From Motacilla alba alba (Eukaryota > Chordata > Aves > Passeriformes > Motacillidae): a stretch of 64,000 bases of DNA. The stretch's first letter is position 1, and every line of letters starts with the position of its first letter. This document shows positions 1 to 12,400 of this stretch, in pieces. The notes beneath the pieces were generated by a model, which had not been told where the DNA came from, did no database searches, and worked only from the letters and a program-made list of their open reading frames with translations. The DNA lies in contig NC_052018.1 of the NCBI RefSeq assembly GCF_015832195.1, positions 2,865,356 to 2,929,355 of the forward strand, written 5' to 3'. The position numbers and the translations under genes were made by a program.

Positions 1-359
1 TTAAAATATTTGAAGCTTTAAATGCTTTTTCAATATTTAATACATACACATAAAATAATTAATGCCATTCAATGCCAAATATTTAAAAGCAGCATTTTTT
101 TCAATTTAGAAGATTGATAATTTGTACAAATTTGCATTAGTTTAGAAAGCTGGTAATTTCTATCAATTTGCATCAAATAACCATGAGAAGGGGATCACCA
201 AAGGTACACTCAGGTGTATTTCTATTTTTCACCTATTTTATGTTTAGCCCGTACTACGAACTGCTGCTTCCAAAGAAGTGTTTCTTTTCCTGTGAAATAC
301 ATTAAAGCAAGAGACACATCCCAGCCTGACATTTGGACCTTGCAGCTGGATTTTCTTAC
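1..359 (-). other. KIF13B: Intron 8 of KIF13B, 5' part
   Basis: Sequence downstream of the exon 8 donor (GTAAGA, 359-354 read on the minus strand), running off the left edge. It is AT-rich. I see no exon, repeat copy or other element in it. The next exon, which should begin with the residues leading to switch II (DLAGSE), is outside the window. Confidence 0.85.
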
Positions 360-494
360 CCCTGATTGCACATCATAGAGGGTGTGGGTGAGGATGATCT
401 TGAAGACTGCGTGGGACCGACTGCTCTCCTCATTCATGTTGGTGGCAGCCACTGTCCGAGATTTGTTGCCCTCAGACATCAAGGACTCGATGTC
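360..494 (-). CDS. KIF13B: KIF13B exon 8: motor domain, switch I
   Basis: This 135-nt exon has phase 0 at both ends and encodes 45 residues from [11 protein letters not shown] to [10 protein letters not shown]. It carries the switch I loop NEESSRSH, which binds the nucleotide Mg/gamma-phosphate region in kinesins, and the [15 protein letters not shown] segment before it. The acceptor is TTGTATTTAG|GAC and the donor is GGG|GTAAGA. Human KIF13B reads DVKSGTSGEK at the following junction, so the exon end after QSG fits the family. Translation past the donor leaves the family sequence at once. Confidence 0.97.
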
Positions 495-3400
495 CTAAAT
501 ACAATTTTCACAGCCATGAGTATATCTGCATTGACATCCTTTTCAATTAACTCCAAAAAATCATCTCATCTTGGTCAAATAACAGCATTTTCTTGCTAAG
601 CCTCCTATTTATTTATTCAGAAAAATGTGAGGGAAAAAATTTGAAGATTTTAAGGCCCTTTAAAGCCTAGAAACTCCACAGTGTCATGACTTCACCCACT
701 CCTCAACCTAGGTATTAGATTATCAACAAAAATAATGCACCTGGCTGCACACAGCAACACTCAAAAGCAGAGAAAGAAGTGAGGAACAGCAATTTGTGTT
801 TGAACCCTGTCACATTTTAGCCTCAAGTTGTCATGGTCTGAGGATCTGGAATACTGAGAGAAGGCTCAGAGGTTTATAAACCATGCTGAAGAGGTCATTA
901 TAGTCCCCCAAATTTTAGGAGCTTCTTAAGTGCTTTGATCTGTTGTGATGCTTGAGAAAGGTGCAGCTCCCTTGCTTTGGAGTTTCACAGCAATTGTGTA
1001 AAATAGTTAAAACCTCGAGGTCTTGGGCTAAACTTCTATTTCTGCATCTCTAGCTGGGTGATGCTAAAACAACTCAAATAAACAGTCAAACAAAGGACCA
1101 CAACAGACCACTGACTCCAGATTCTGGATTACAAAAAAGCTGCTGGGCAACATGGAAAGGCAAAGCATGAAATGTGTCCTGTCTTAGTAGAAACCACCAC
1201 AGAGAGCTGGATGAACACCTGGAGGAACTGCAATTGCCCTGTTTTCATGTTTTGGTTAAGCTGACAGATTCCATCCCATATTTATCCATTTTCCCATATT
1301 TATTTATTTTCCCCAATAAATTATTGCTCCTTAAAAAACAGGGCATTTTGTGAATGCACATATAAACATTTACTGTCCTGCCAGCCAGTTTCATGTGATG
1401 CTCTCAAGTATTTGCTTAGTAAACAACCATTAGTTCATAATTCCAGCTACTGGGAAGGGAAATTACTGAGTAGAGCATGACAGGCAAAAAGTGACACAGT
1501 GGGGCACTGAGAGCCTTAATCCTGGGCCTGTAATTAATCACAGAACACTTTCTCACGACAGTTTGCACTCATCTTAGTGCTGAGAGGAAATCTGTTCCAT
1601 TCAGCAGCTGAATTACTTCCAGAATTATTGAACAGCACGAGGTGAAGGGAGTTTCTGCTCTCAGCCCTGCTCTCCTCAAGGATCACATCACAACAATCTG
1701 CAGCTTTCTTGGTCTAAGATTACTGATAAGGAGCATTTTAGTGGTTCTGTCCAGCTTAAGGGACAGCACCTGGCGTTTAGGATGTGAAGAGAAGCCTTTC
1801 ATAAAGTTGATCCTTACCTTGTAGCTAGCAACAGCTAGTTTGGATAGGCCATCTACGTAAGGGCCATAAACACTGTGTTCTCTAACCTTTAATGACTGAC
1901 GGCTTCTGGTTGGGGGAAAAAAAAGGGATTTATAAGCACATGACTGACTTAAGACAACATTTACACAAAGTCCATTTCTCACTGACACATCTCAAACAGG
2001 ATGGTCTCACAAACAGCCACTGAAGCACAGGGCAAGGGCCAGAATGCAAACACAAAAAAGCTTTATAACACATAAAAAGCTGACACAGACAGTGTTGTCA
2101 CTTCACAAAAGGTACATTTACTCCAAGCTTTTAGTCTTGCTACTTTATTTTGATTTATAATGAGGAGATGCTGAGATCAGGAAGCAGCAAAAGCCATTCT
2201 AGGCAAATGCTTTAGATGGGATCCATTAAGGCAAACTGGTTATGTAAAGGAACAGTGTAGGACAAATACTACAGTGCCATTCACACACAAATTCCATACC
2301 CTTTGGGGTCAAGGAGATCTCTGACTTTCTCATTGTAAATCTCCATGTAGGATACTTCCACTTTGAAACTCTGCTCTTCATTTTCTTCTTTCTGTGCTCT
2401 TTCAAAGAGTCCACTGCAAAGTCTAGGGATTAATCCAGGCTGATCAGCAGTACCCATCATGGTGTAGGATTTTCCAGACCCTGTGTGAGGGAAACCGTGA
2501 TCAGAGAACATGCAACAAAGGTTCCTGGTGTGCAGAATATTGATAACAAATAAAAGAGGTTAATTTTTTTTTTTTTTTGCATTTCAGTAGAAGGTATTTG
2601 TTCCATTTCCTGCCTTAAAGTAACCCAAACACCACTGAGCTAAAGATTATTTCAATGAAAAGGAAAAGGAAAACAAGAAATTTGGTTCAGAATGCTGGAG
2701 AACTTTTAGGTAGATACAGCCTTACTGCAGATGACAAGCCACTAATGAGAAAACTCTTCATATTACTCTTTAGATATTACATTAAAGTGACAATTCAAGA
2801 TTATTTTAAGCACAGAGGCAGAAAATCTGAGCAATGCTCTGAGCTCAAGGACGATCATGGTCATGCCAAAGATTATCATATGAAGTGTGAGAAATAAGGG
2901 TAGCCAGCAGCAACAAAACCTTGCTTCTCATCCTGCCCACCTCATATCTGATGTTACAAAAGAGGAAAACATTTATTATCTACGTTAGCGGGTTATTTCT
3001 TCTCAAACAATGTCACAAGAGCCATGGAAAGAACCTCCAGCCAGAACATCACAGCTTTGGAGGGAACATTTCTCCCTTACTCTGGGACTCACCTGTTTGC
3101 CCATAGGCAAAGATACAAGCGTTGTAGCCTTCAAAGGCATTCTGAAGAATATTCTCTCCAAGGCACTTGAAAACAACATCTTGACCTAGAAAACAGAACA
3201 CACAAGCCAACACTGTAACACAGCAAGACCTTTCTGAACTTTAATTTGGATTCTTTGACAATTAGGTAAAAGCTGTGAGGCTTTCCTGCTGCTGCTGCCC
3301 AAATCCCATCCAGTGTTTGCTCCCTGGAAAGGAGCAGAAGATGTGCTCCAGATTGATGCTGCTGTAAAAATTAGGGGCTGGGATTATCATGGATATACCT

Positions 3401-6400
3401 GGATGTGCTTAAAGCAAATATCCTATCAAGGTTCATACTCAGAAGCTTTATCAGCAGAGAATCTACGACCAACTGCAGAATTTCATCTGCTGGGCAATGA
3501 CACCTCCTCAAAATACACTCAAGCTGTACATTTTAATGACAGTCAGTTGATTTTAATCCAAGGGAATCAGCAGAGCACTGGAAAAATTTACTGTGGATAA
3601 TACCACAAGGAGGTTTTTGCAGAGAAGGAATCACAAGTATGTGGAAGATATGGATATTCACAGGTATTTTGCACTGGCAAAAAGTAAGGTGTAATGGAAC
3701 TTGGAGCTTTTGGAATTATTTTTCCAAGCAGAGGAAGGAAGGCTTAAAATACCTGGGCAGTAACTACTTGAACAAAATTTATCTTCAGAATTAATTTTAC
3801 AACCAGAAAAACTCAAGTCTGACCAAGGCATGACAGAACTTTATGGAACAAAAAGTCCTCTCAAATAATGTTCCTTTAAGCTCTTCCTTTCTCTCATTGA
3901 AGTTCCTATCATTACAGCCAAATCCATGCTAAAGTCCCCATCAAAAGCACCAAGAGCTGTGCCAGGCTCCGCTGGGGTAACACTTCCACTGTGTAACAGA
4001 CCAAAATATCAGTTATATAGGCACCACCTTTAGTTTGAGAAACAAAGCATGTAATATTCCTATGTAATTTGTATGGCTGAAAGTGTCACATTTTTCTCAG
4101 CGCCTTGACAGGCTACTATTCATTAGTTATTTGTTAAAGAAATTAAAATTAAGAAGTGCGTGTGTCTTTGATTTTTCTTATGGTTTTTATGAAATAAATA
4201 CTAAGTTCAACTGATCCCAAATTTTAAAGGATAACAACGATGAAATGAATAAATTACAGGAGTGATAAGTCCAAATACAGTTAATTTTTTACCATAACTA
4301 TATGCCAAAATGCATAATATTAATACATAGAAAACTTTTAATTGAATACATTACACATTCTCACTAAAGCATCTGAATTCACATACACTTAAATGAAATG
4401 AGGCTTTTATTATTATTAATATTAATATTCCTTTATTAGGTTTTACTATGACATCAAATTCCCCTCAGCTCTGAAAAACATGAAATTACAGATAACAATG
4501 CTCCTCAAAAGAAATAAATGGGTTTGATGCATTTAAAATGATGGAGTTGGAGCAGTATTTTTAAATAAAGCTGTAAACAGGAGTAAAGCATCACTGTGCT
4601 GGGTTTCTCCACTCTCTGCACTGCAAAGGGGTGGCACTGCCCATTGCTATTGTCATCTTTAGGGAAAAGAAACTGGAATGATTGAAGGCTTCCCCTTTTT
4701 TGACAGCAGCCAGTCATAGAAGGGACAGCACTCTGTGCCATATGGCCTGTGCCCTGCAGCAAGGACTGTGTTTTAATCAGATCATTCCCACTTGGAGACA
4801 ACCAAACCACAGTAAATATTATTACCTGCGTATTTTTCTTTGACGGATTCATCCATAGACCAAAAGCAGTGATCATATGCAAACACCTGCAGGGAAACAA
4901 CCAGGACACCTCAGAACAGCTACTGCCAAATCCAACACGTTATTCACATTCTGACATTCTGAACTCAACACACATTCCCACGGAATTCCTTATTTTCTAG
5001 GAGTCTGAAGCCTAAACAAACACTTCATTTTCCTGCATGCTTTTATTTGTTCCTTGTTTCTATTTGTTCCTTTCTGTGCCAACCCTACTCCCCACTCTCC
5101 AAGTGCCAACCCAGTGGATGTCAAGGACCTCTCCATTTCTCCCTCCAAACCCATCTTTGCAATGCATTTTTCACCAGAGTTTCTCTTTTGCAAACTGACA
5201 GATGTCCTCTAGCTCTTTCTGCCTCCCATCTCCCCGTGCCTCTTGTCTGCATAAATTAAAAACAAGCCTTAGGGTAGGCAGCTCTTTCCATACAAGAGGA
5301 GTATGTATTTATTTACATTCCACGACAAACCAAAGCAGCCATCAAAGTCTAATATTTGCAAAGAATACTAGAAAGCAAATCAGTTTTATCATGAAAAGAG
5401 CAGCACCATAATGTTTTTAATAGAAAATTTTCAATTTTGCCATAAATGCATCACAAGGTCCACAGGCACCTTTCGTCCTGAAAGATGACCTGAAATAATG
5501 CAATGTATATTTTGGGACAGATGTTTGCAAAAACAGCTCCCCTGGGTATGTATCTGCAAGAAAAAATATTAATTAGGGTAATGTCTGACCTACATTCACA
5601 TGGGCAAAATTTATTCTATAGGACGTAGGAAAAGGGAAGTGCAATGTGGAGCTCTCTGGCTGTGGATTTCCCATCTAAACTTAATGGAAGCTGCTCTTTC
5701 CCCTTTGGAATGTCCTGAATTGTTACACTGCTGACTACCAACATTTATGAAAATGCTTAACATAGCAAAATCCTTGAAATTTAAATAATTTATCTTCAAA
5801 AAGACATTGTTTCCCCTCCCCTTACTACACTGATGTGCCAGCATCAAGAGATAAAGTAGTTATTTTATATCCTCTAACTGAGGAAACAACAACTTGTGTA
5901 TTAAAAATTAAGGTGGTCTTTTTTTTTTTTTTTACTTTGAATTCATTTTACAGCTAAACATATTATTAAAGCATCCCAAGCCTTCAGAACATTTAGTAAA
6001 ACACCACTGGCTGTATGAGCACAACCATGGAGCTGAACCCTGATGTGCCAGGGCAGAGTCTTCAGGACAAGCACGAAGTCACGGGACCATAAAAACAAAA
6101 TGAGTTTGCTTTAACACAAATACCAGAAAATGCTTTTAAAAAGCCCACAAAGAACAAATATCCTCCATTCAGAGTCTGCAGTGCTGAGTGTGGATGTTCT
6201 CATTTGTTCCTCTGACTCATTTCTTGGCACGGGCTGTACAGAGCATTTCTGCAGCAAGGAGATGCTTTGAGTTTCTTACTCAGCAGCTGAGCAGCAACAG
6301 AGCTCTGCAAAATGCTTTTAATGTTTGGATAACCCACAAGTGAGCAAGTGATAGGACAACTCTCACACACTGATAAAAGCCCTTACCTTTGGGTGAGTTC

Positions 6401-9400
6401 TGCTGTTCCCCAATGCATCAGGAGTGGACAGGATTTGGTACAAGGTCAGGGGAAGAAAAAAAAAAAAAAGAGAGAAAAGAAAAACAAGGACTGTTAGTTG
6501 TAGTGATTTCAGCTTAATTGTGCTATCATTAATCATTGGAATGCTGTATTAAAAGTTCATTTCTCTCCTCAGATCTCTCCTTGCTTACAGATTCCAAGTC
6601 ATTTTATAAACCTTTTCAGGGGCAAGATTTGAGATGCTGCTCAGAGCTGATTTAAAATTCAAAGCCAATGATTTTCCTCATGCTGCATGTCTTTCTCACT
6701 CTCTCACGGGTTTATTTTTCTTGCGACACCTCTCCCTCTCTCTGGGTGTCACTACCTCTTAAAAACAAAGTACCCAAGCAACACAAAAATTTCCAAAACC
6801 ACTTGAACAGGAACTTCAGGAGTGTTATTCAAGAGGAAATTTCAGAGTCCAGCCCTTGGGCTTGCCCAACCCAGCTCTCTCTCTGGTTGCTGGGACAGCA
6901 GAGCAAACATTTGCTTCCCCAAAGGAATGAGCAGAGAACAGCAATTCTTCTACTCTGTTATGTGTAGAATTTAGAAGTTTGGGGGTTTTTGTTTGTTTGT
7001 TTTTAAGCAAGCACAAAATTACTGGAGTGACCTTTAAAATACCAGCACGGCCCCAGTAGATGACTGCAGGTTATGCAGCCTCCCCACATCAGAGGCTGGA
7101 GAAAAGCAGTAAACACACAAAAAGCCACTGATATTCCCCTTGTCCTGGACCTTCCAAATGACATTAGGAAACTCTTGACATCAGCAGCGAGTAAAGTCTT
7201 GTGACAAGAAACACTGATTTCTTTTGAACAGAGCAGGAGAAAGACATGGGAGCCATACAGGATTACCCTCAGAGCTCCTGCTGCTCACAGGGCTTGAGAA
7301 GCAAGTTTAAAAATAGTAATTCCTGAGCATTGTCTCTCAAAACCAATTATTTATTACACAAATCCATCACCCCTTTTTACTCGTGCCTGGATCTGCTGTG
7401 TGTATCTGTTAGACAGAACAGGAACGACGGGCACTTGGGTGAGCAGGATGATTATTTAAGTCAAGGTCACCCCGTGTCACGGGGTCATCCAAGTCAGCAA
7501 TGACAACATGACCCCTTTTCCTCTGCCATCTGGCTTAGTTGAAATAAAGGCTCTCCCGAGGTCCTTGGCAGCCAGCTTGGTGTGGACTCTCAGCTATTGC
7601 TCCTGGGTGGATTTTATTGAGGGAATCTCCTCACTGGGGCTTTGATCCAGTCACGGGAGACTCCAGAGAGCCCCTCTGGATCCCCCTCAAAGAGACAAAG
7701 GAGCATTTTCATGACTTTCTGTGCTCTGAAATGCTCATGGAGCACTTTGCTGCAGGATTTCACTGGAAACTGCCTTCAGGGGAGCTCTGCTTACAGGGCA
7801 GGTTAATTACTATTCCTACAAAAACCTTCTCCTTGTAAAACAAAGGGAGCAGCAAGCCTGGATTCAGAGTCTGAGTTTAGCACTCAGAGATGTGACAGCT
7901 CTGCTCACATTCCCCAGCCCAATTCCAAGGCAGGATTATATTGCAACAACCCAGCTGATCTGCCCAGCCCTCAATATAGGGCATATTATTGAGTATTTGG
8001 GTTAAAGCAGCCATAAGGATATAATCTGAGAAGTTCTATCACAGATACAATTTTAAGATTATGGATTACACAGGGCTATATATCATCAAGCTTTACTTAA
8101 GACCTTTAGTCTGAGCTAAGGATCTCATTTTCTGAAGAGCTGCACAAACACACAAACCCAGGTCTTGGGTCTTGCTTAATCCAAACGTGAGGGAACAGAA
8201 GCCCCACAAAACCCAGCATGCAACATTTGGGACACAGCACAGCTACACAGAGCCGCAGCTTGTGTGATGTACTTTTGACCACAAAGAGAATAAATGGGAC
8301 AAATGTTTCCCCAAGGAAAGCATTAAGGGTGCAGCCTGCATCACATACATTGTGCTGTGCACACATGAGCCCATTAATGCTGCAGCTGCGTGCTGGGCCC
8401 AGAAACCCATGAAAAGATTTTTAGGCTGATGCAAAATCCCTTGGGAATTGAATCGATGGGGAAATGAAGCACCCACAGCAGCCTGGCTGGCTGCAAGGAC
8501 ACTCTGGGTGTTCACACCCAAGTGCTCCTGTCCATCCCAGAGGTGAGGAAAAGGTAAATACCAAGAACAGCACCACCCACGCGGCAGGGAAGGATCTCCT
8601 ACAACAAAACGTGGCAGGAACATGTGCCAAGAACATGAGGGTGACTTTCCCCCTCTGCTCTTGTCAAACCCCACCTGGAAACTGCACACAGTTCTGGTGT
8701 CCCCAGCATGGGAAGGACATGGAACTGCTGGAGCAAGTCCAGAGGAGGCCATGAGGTTCATAAGAGGACTGGAGAACCTCCCCTAAGGAAACAGACTGGG
8801 GAATTTCAGGCTGTTCAGCCTGGAAAAGTTGTGTGGAGACCTCACAGCACCTTCCAGTGTTGGAAGGGGTAGAGGAAAGCTGGAGAGGGACTGCTCATCA
8901 GGAACTGGAGTGACAGGACAAGGGAGAATGAGTTCAAACTGGAAGAGGGGAAATTTAGGTTGGATATCTGGAAGGCATTGTTCCTCATGGGGAGGCCCTG
9001 GCACAGAGAAGCTTCCAGGGATGAAGCAGCCACAGCTTCTCTGGGTATCCTGTGGCAGGACCTCACCATCCTCACACCAAAAATTCCATCCCAAATTCCC
9101 ATCTATCCCTGCCCTCTGGCAGTAGGAAGCCATTCCCTGTGTCCTGTCCCTCCATCCCTTGTCCCAAGTTCCCTCTCCATCCCCAAGGATGCAGCCATTC
9201 CGAGGTGCAGGCAGCTCCTCGGCCAAGAGCCAAAAATTCACATCCATCTCAGATACAGCAGAAGCATCTGAGGCAGGGAGGGAAAACTTATCTTTTAGCC
9301 ACTGAAGGATGTCACTGAGATGCTTCCAGCTACTTGTTTTCACTTGTATCCAGTCTGACAGGAATTTGCCAACTCCCTTCTTTTATCTCTTCTCAGTTCA

Positions 9401-12400
9401 ATGTCAAACAGAAGTAGAGGGAATCTAATGCATCTAATTTAATTCTAAAATTAAAAAAGGAGGAAGACTACTCCAAAACAACATCCTACATTTAATAGTA
9501 TTTTATTTGCTGTGAGAAATTGCAACGAGATCATCTTTAAGGTCTTTTCCAACTCAAATAATTTGGTGATACCATGAATATATAGAGTGTTTTGAGAGTG
9601 AATGAAGACATGAAGTTTGGCTAATAATTTCTGTTTAAACTATCTCTTACACAGTGTAAACGTGTCCTGATCCAGCTTCTTTATCAGGACACACTTGCTT
9701 TTTTATGAACATTCTGGTGGTTCCACAGATCTCAAGCACAATGTAAAAATATGAATAAAATCAGAGCAAGTCCCAGCTGAGACCATCAGTGCATGTGCAA
9801 TACCACTACCGCTTCAGTTTTTTAATAGAATAATTAAATTACATATCCAAACACAATAAACTGTTCAACCATAGCTAATAGTGGCATTTTAGTAACATCC
9901 AGTTTTTCCGTGTTCAAAAGGGGGAAGAAAGGTTTAGTAAGCCTAAGTGTATCAGACTGTGCACATGATGAGGGGGAAAACACCCCAGCACAGGAGCAGA
10001 GGTGAACCTTGGCTGGGGAGAGCAGAGCTCAGCCCTTATCTCCTCTGTCTGGCTGACCCCCAGCTCCAAGATAGCAGCCAGCTGGCAAATCAGCACATGC
10101 TCTAAATCAGTCACAGCACATCTCCCTTCTTGTCTAAATCAGAAACTGGCAGATGGGGCAAAGGGAGGAGAAAGGTGGGAGGTGGCAAGGCAGGAAGCAG
10201 GGGAAAGAGCTCCAGAATCTCTAGGACAGGAGCTGACATGTCAGGCATGGGTTTTCTTCTCAGTATTTTTTGAAAAAGAACATTTCCTGTGGCAACAGCA
10301 ACGACATTCAAACTCTACATTTTGAGTGATACTGCTAAGTGGCACAAGGTTGTGCTGGATTTATGGAATTGAAACATAACATTTTGTCATTTTCAGAAGC
10401 TTCCTGCACTAGCAAAATATAATACAAATTTGAGGGTTAGGGAAAAAAAAAAAAAAAGAGAGAGGCAACAATTCCAACTATGAATCAAGAAAGTCTCAGC
10501 AAATCTCTCCAGAAATTCTTATTGCTTTCTACTTTTAATCTTCCATAACCATTGCAAAAACAACCATATCGGATTCCAGTGTAATTAGTGCTATTTTATA
10601 CCCTGCAGCAGAAACTGTGCAGCATAAACTCTAGAAAGCAGCTAAAAATGCAACTAGAAAAAGAAACTGATGGGAAAAAAACTCCTTGGGGTTTACAAGT
10701 GAAAAGGTGTCAGTGTCTCCCAGGGATCACTCTGTAAGGCCACACCTTTATGTTCCCAGCTGGCCTAAAATAATATTATTATTAAAAATAAAATTGACAT
10801 GATGTGTAACAGTAATTTACTCTTTAGATGTAATCATTCTGGAATTCTGGGATTTTAGTAATAAGTTGTTGCAGATAGAAGCTGTACAATAACTATCCTA
10901 GGTTCTGACAGGCACAACAGCATCATTTACCAATACTCCCTGAAATCAAAGAACTAAAGTTACATTGGGCAGAGTTTGTCATCCCCTCAAATCTTTCCTT
11001 CCTTTCATTCCTTGGTTAAGTATGGCTCAAAATAGCACTGGTATGAAAAACCCTGAAGCACAGTTTCTTTTGTGGCTCCTTGTCTCAGTTTGAAAAGAGA
11101 GGTGTCTGCTAAGGAAGGCAGGAGCTTCCCTTGAAGTGGAGAATGGAAACCCCCTCCCTCTGAATTATTATAATTTTGAAATTAAGAGGTTCTTAGGTAA
11201 AGATATGGGAGTAGGAATAACAGTTTTTATTTGGGAAAAAAATTAAAATAGAAGTGGAGTAATACAAAACAACACTGACAGATTCAGAATATAACCTGAC
11301 ACCCTGTTGGTCAGGGTGCTGGTAGTGGTCTGATTAAATGGTGGCTGCAGTCTTCCTGGAGTGATAGATGTGGATCTGTTGAAACAGTGATCCTGTAGAA
11401 GAGTGTAGTTTTCTTCTGAAGGTCTAGTGGTGGTGTAGATGAGCCTGGTCTTTTCCTGGGAATTTAGTGGAAAAGAAACTTGTTCTTCTGGGAAACTAGT
11501 GGAAAAGGATGCTGTGGTGTTCCAAACCTCAGATTATATCCAGGTAGGAATGCTTGGCTCCTCCCCCTGGGTGGAGCATCTCCCAGTGGGATGATGGAAT
11601 TTTATCAGCCCTGCAGTGACACTCATTGCCCGTTAACAGAAGAGATCTCCCGGAGGAAGGATTGGTTGTGGAAGAGATATGGAAACTGCTCAATTAACAG
11701 AAGATAACTTGCCCACCTCCAACAGATGGCAACAGAATACACACCCCCAGCCACATCTTGTGACCTAAGACACTCCTGTACAGTGTTTTATGGAGTCACA
11801 GAATGATCTGGGTTGGAAAGGACCTAAAAGATCATCCCGTGGCAATCCCCTGGCAGTGATACCTTCCACTGGAAGGAAAGGTGTTTTCCCTTGTTCCTTC
11901 TCTCTCACCTGCCATGAGCTTCTCTACTCAAAACACAGCAGAGCCAGGAGCACCTCAGGGACATCAAATATCCCATTCCCAGAACCTCAGCACTGAGCTT
12001 TGCTAAGCAAATTAAGCTCTGTTTGAAAAGCAGTGGGTTAGAACATCATGGATTTCATGGACTGAAGGGTTTCTCAAGTAAACTCATCCTTCAAACAAGG
12101 CTTTTGGATCTTGAGGGTGTTTGGGCAGTGAGCAGGATCCCCAGGGAATGGGCACAGCCCTGAGCCTGCCTGAACTCCAGTAGTGTTTGGGCAATGCTCT
12201 CAGGGATGCACAGGGTGGGATTGTTGGGGTGTCTGTGCAGGGCCAGGGCTTGGATTAATAATCCTGGTGGGCCCCTTACAGCTCAGGATTTTCTATAATT
12301 TTATGGCCCCTGGCCATATCTCAGAGGGCAAATACTGGGTGTAGACAAGGTGGAATTCCAAAGGAAGTGCTCTCATTGCCTCAGCATTGGACACCTGCCT

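Noticed and set aside
2226..2414. Alternative-frame open reading frame across exon 6
   Set aside because: It is a shadow frame of the true KIF13B exon. The family-matching frame is unambiguous.
6387..6399. KIF13A rather than KIF13B as the gene identity
   Set aside because: The N-terminus, [22 protein letters not shown] and [10 protein letters not shown] match KIF13B; KIF13A has different residues at these positions.
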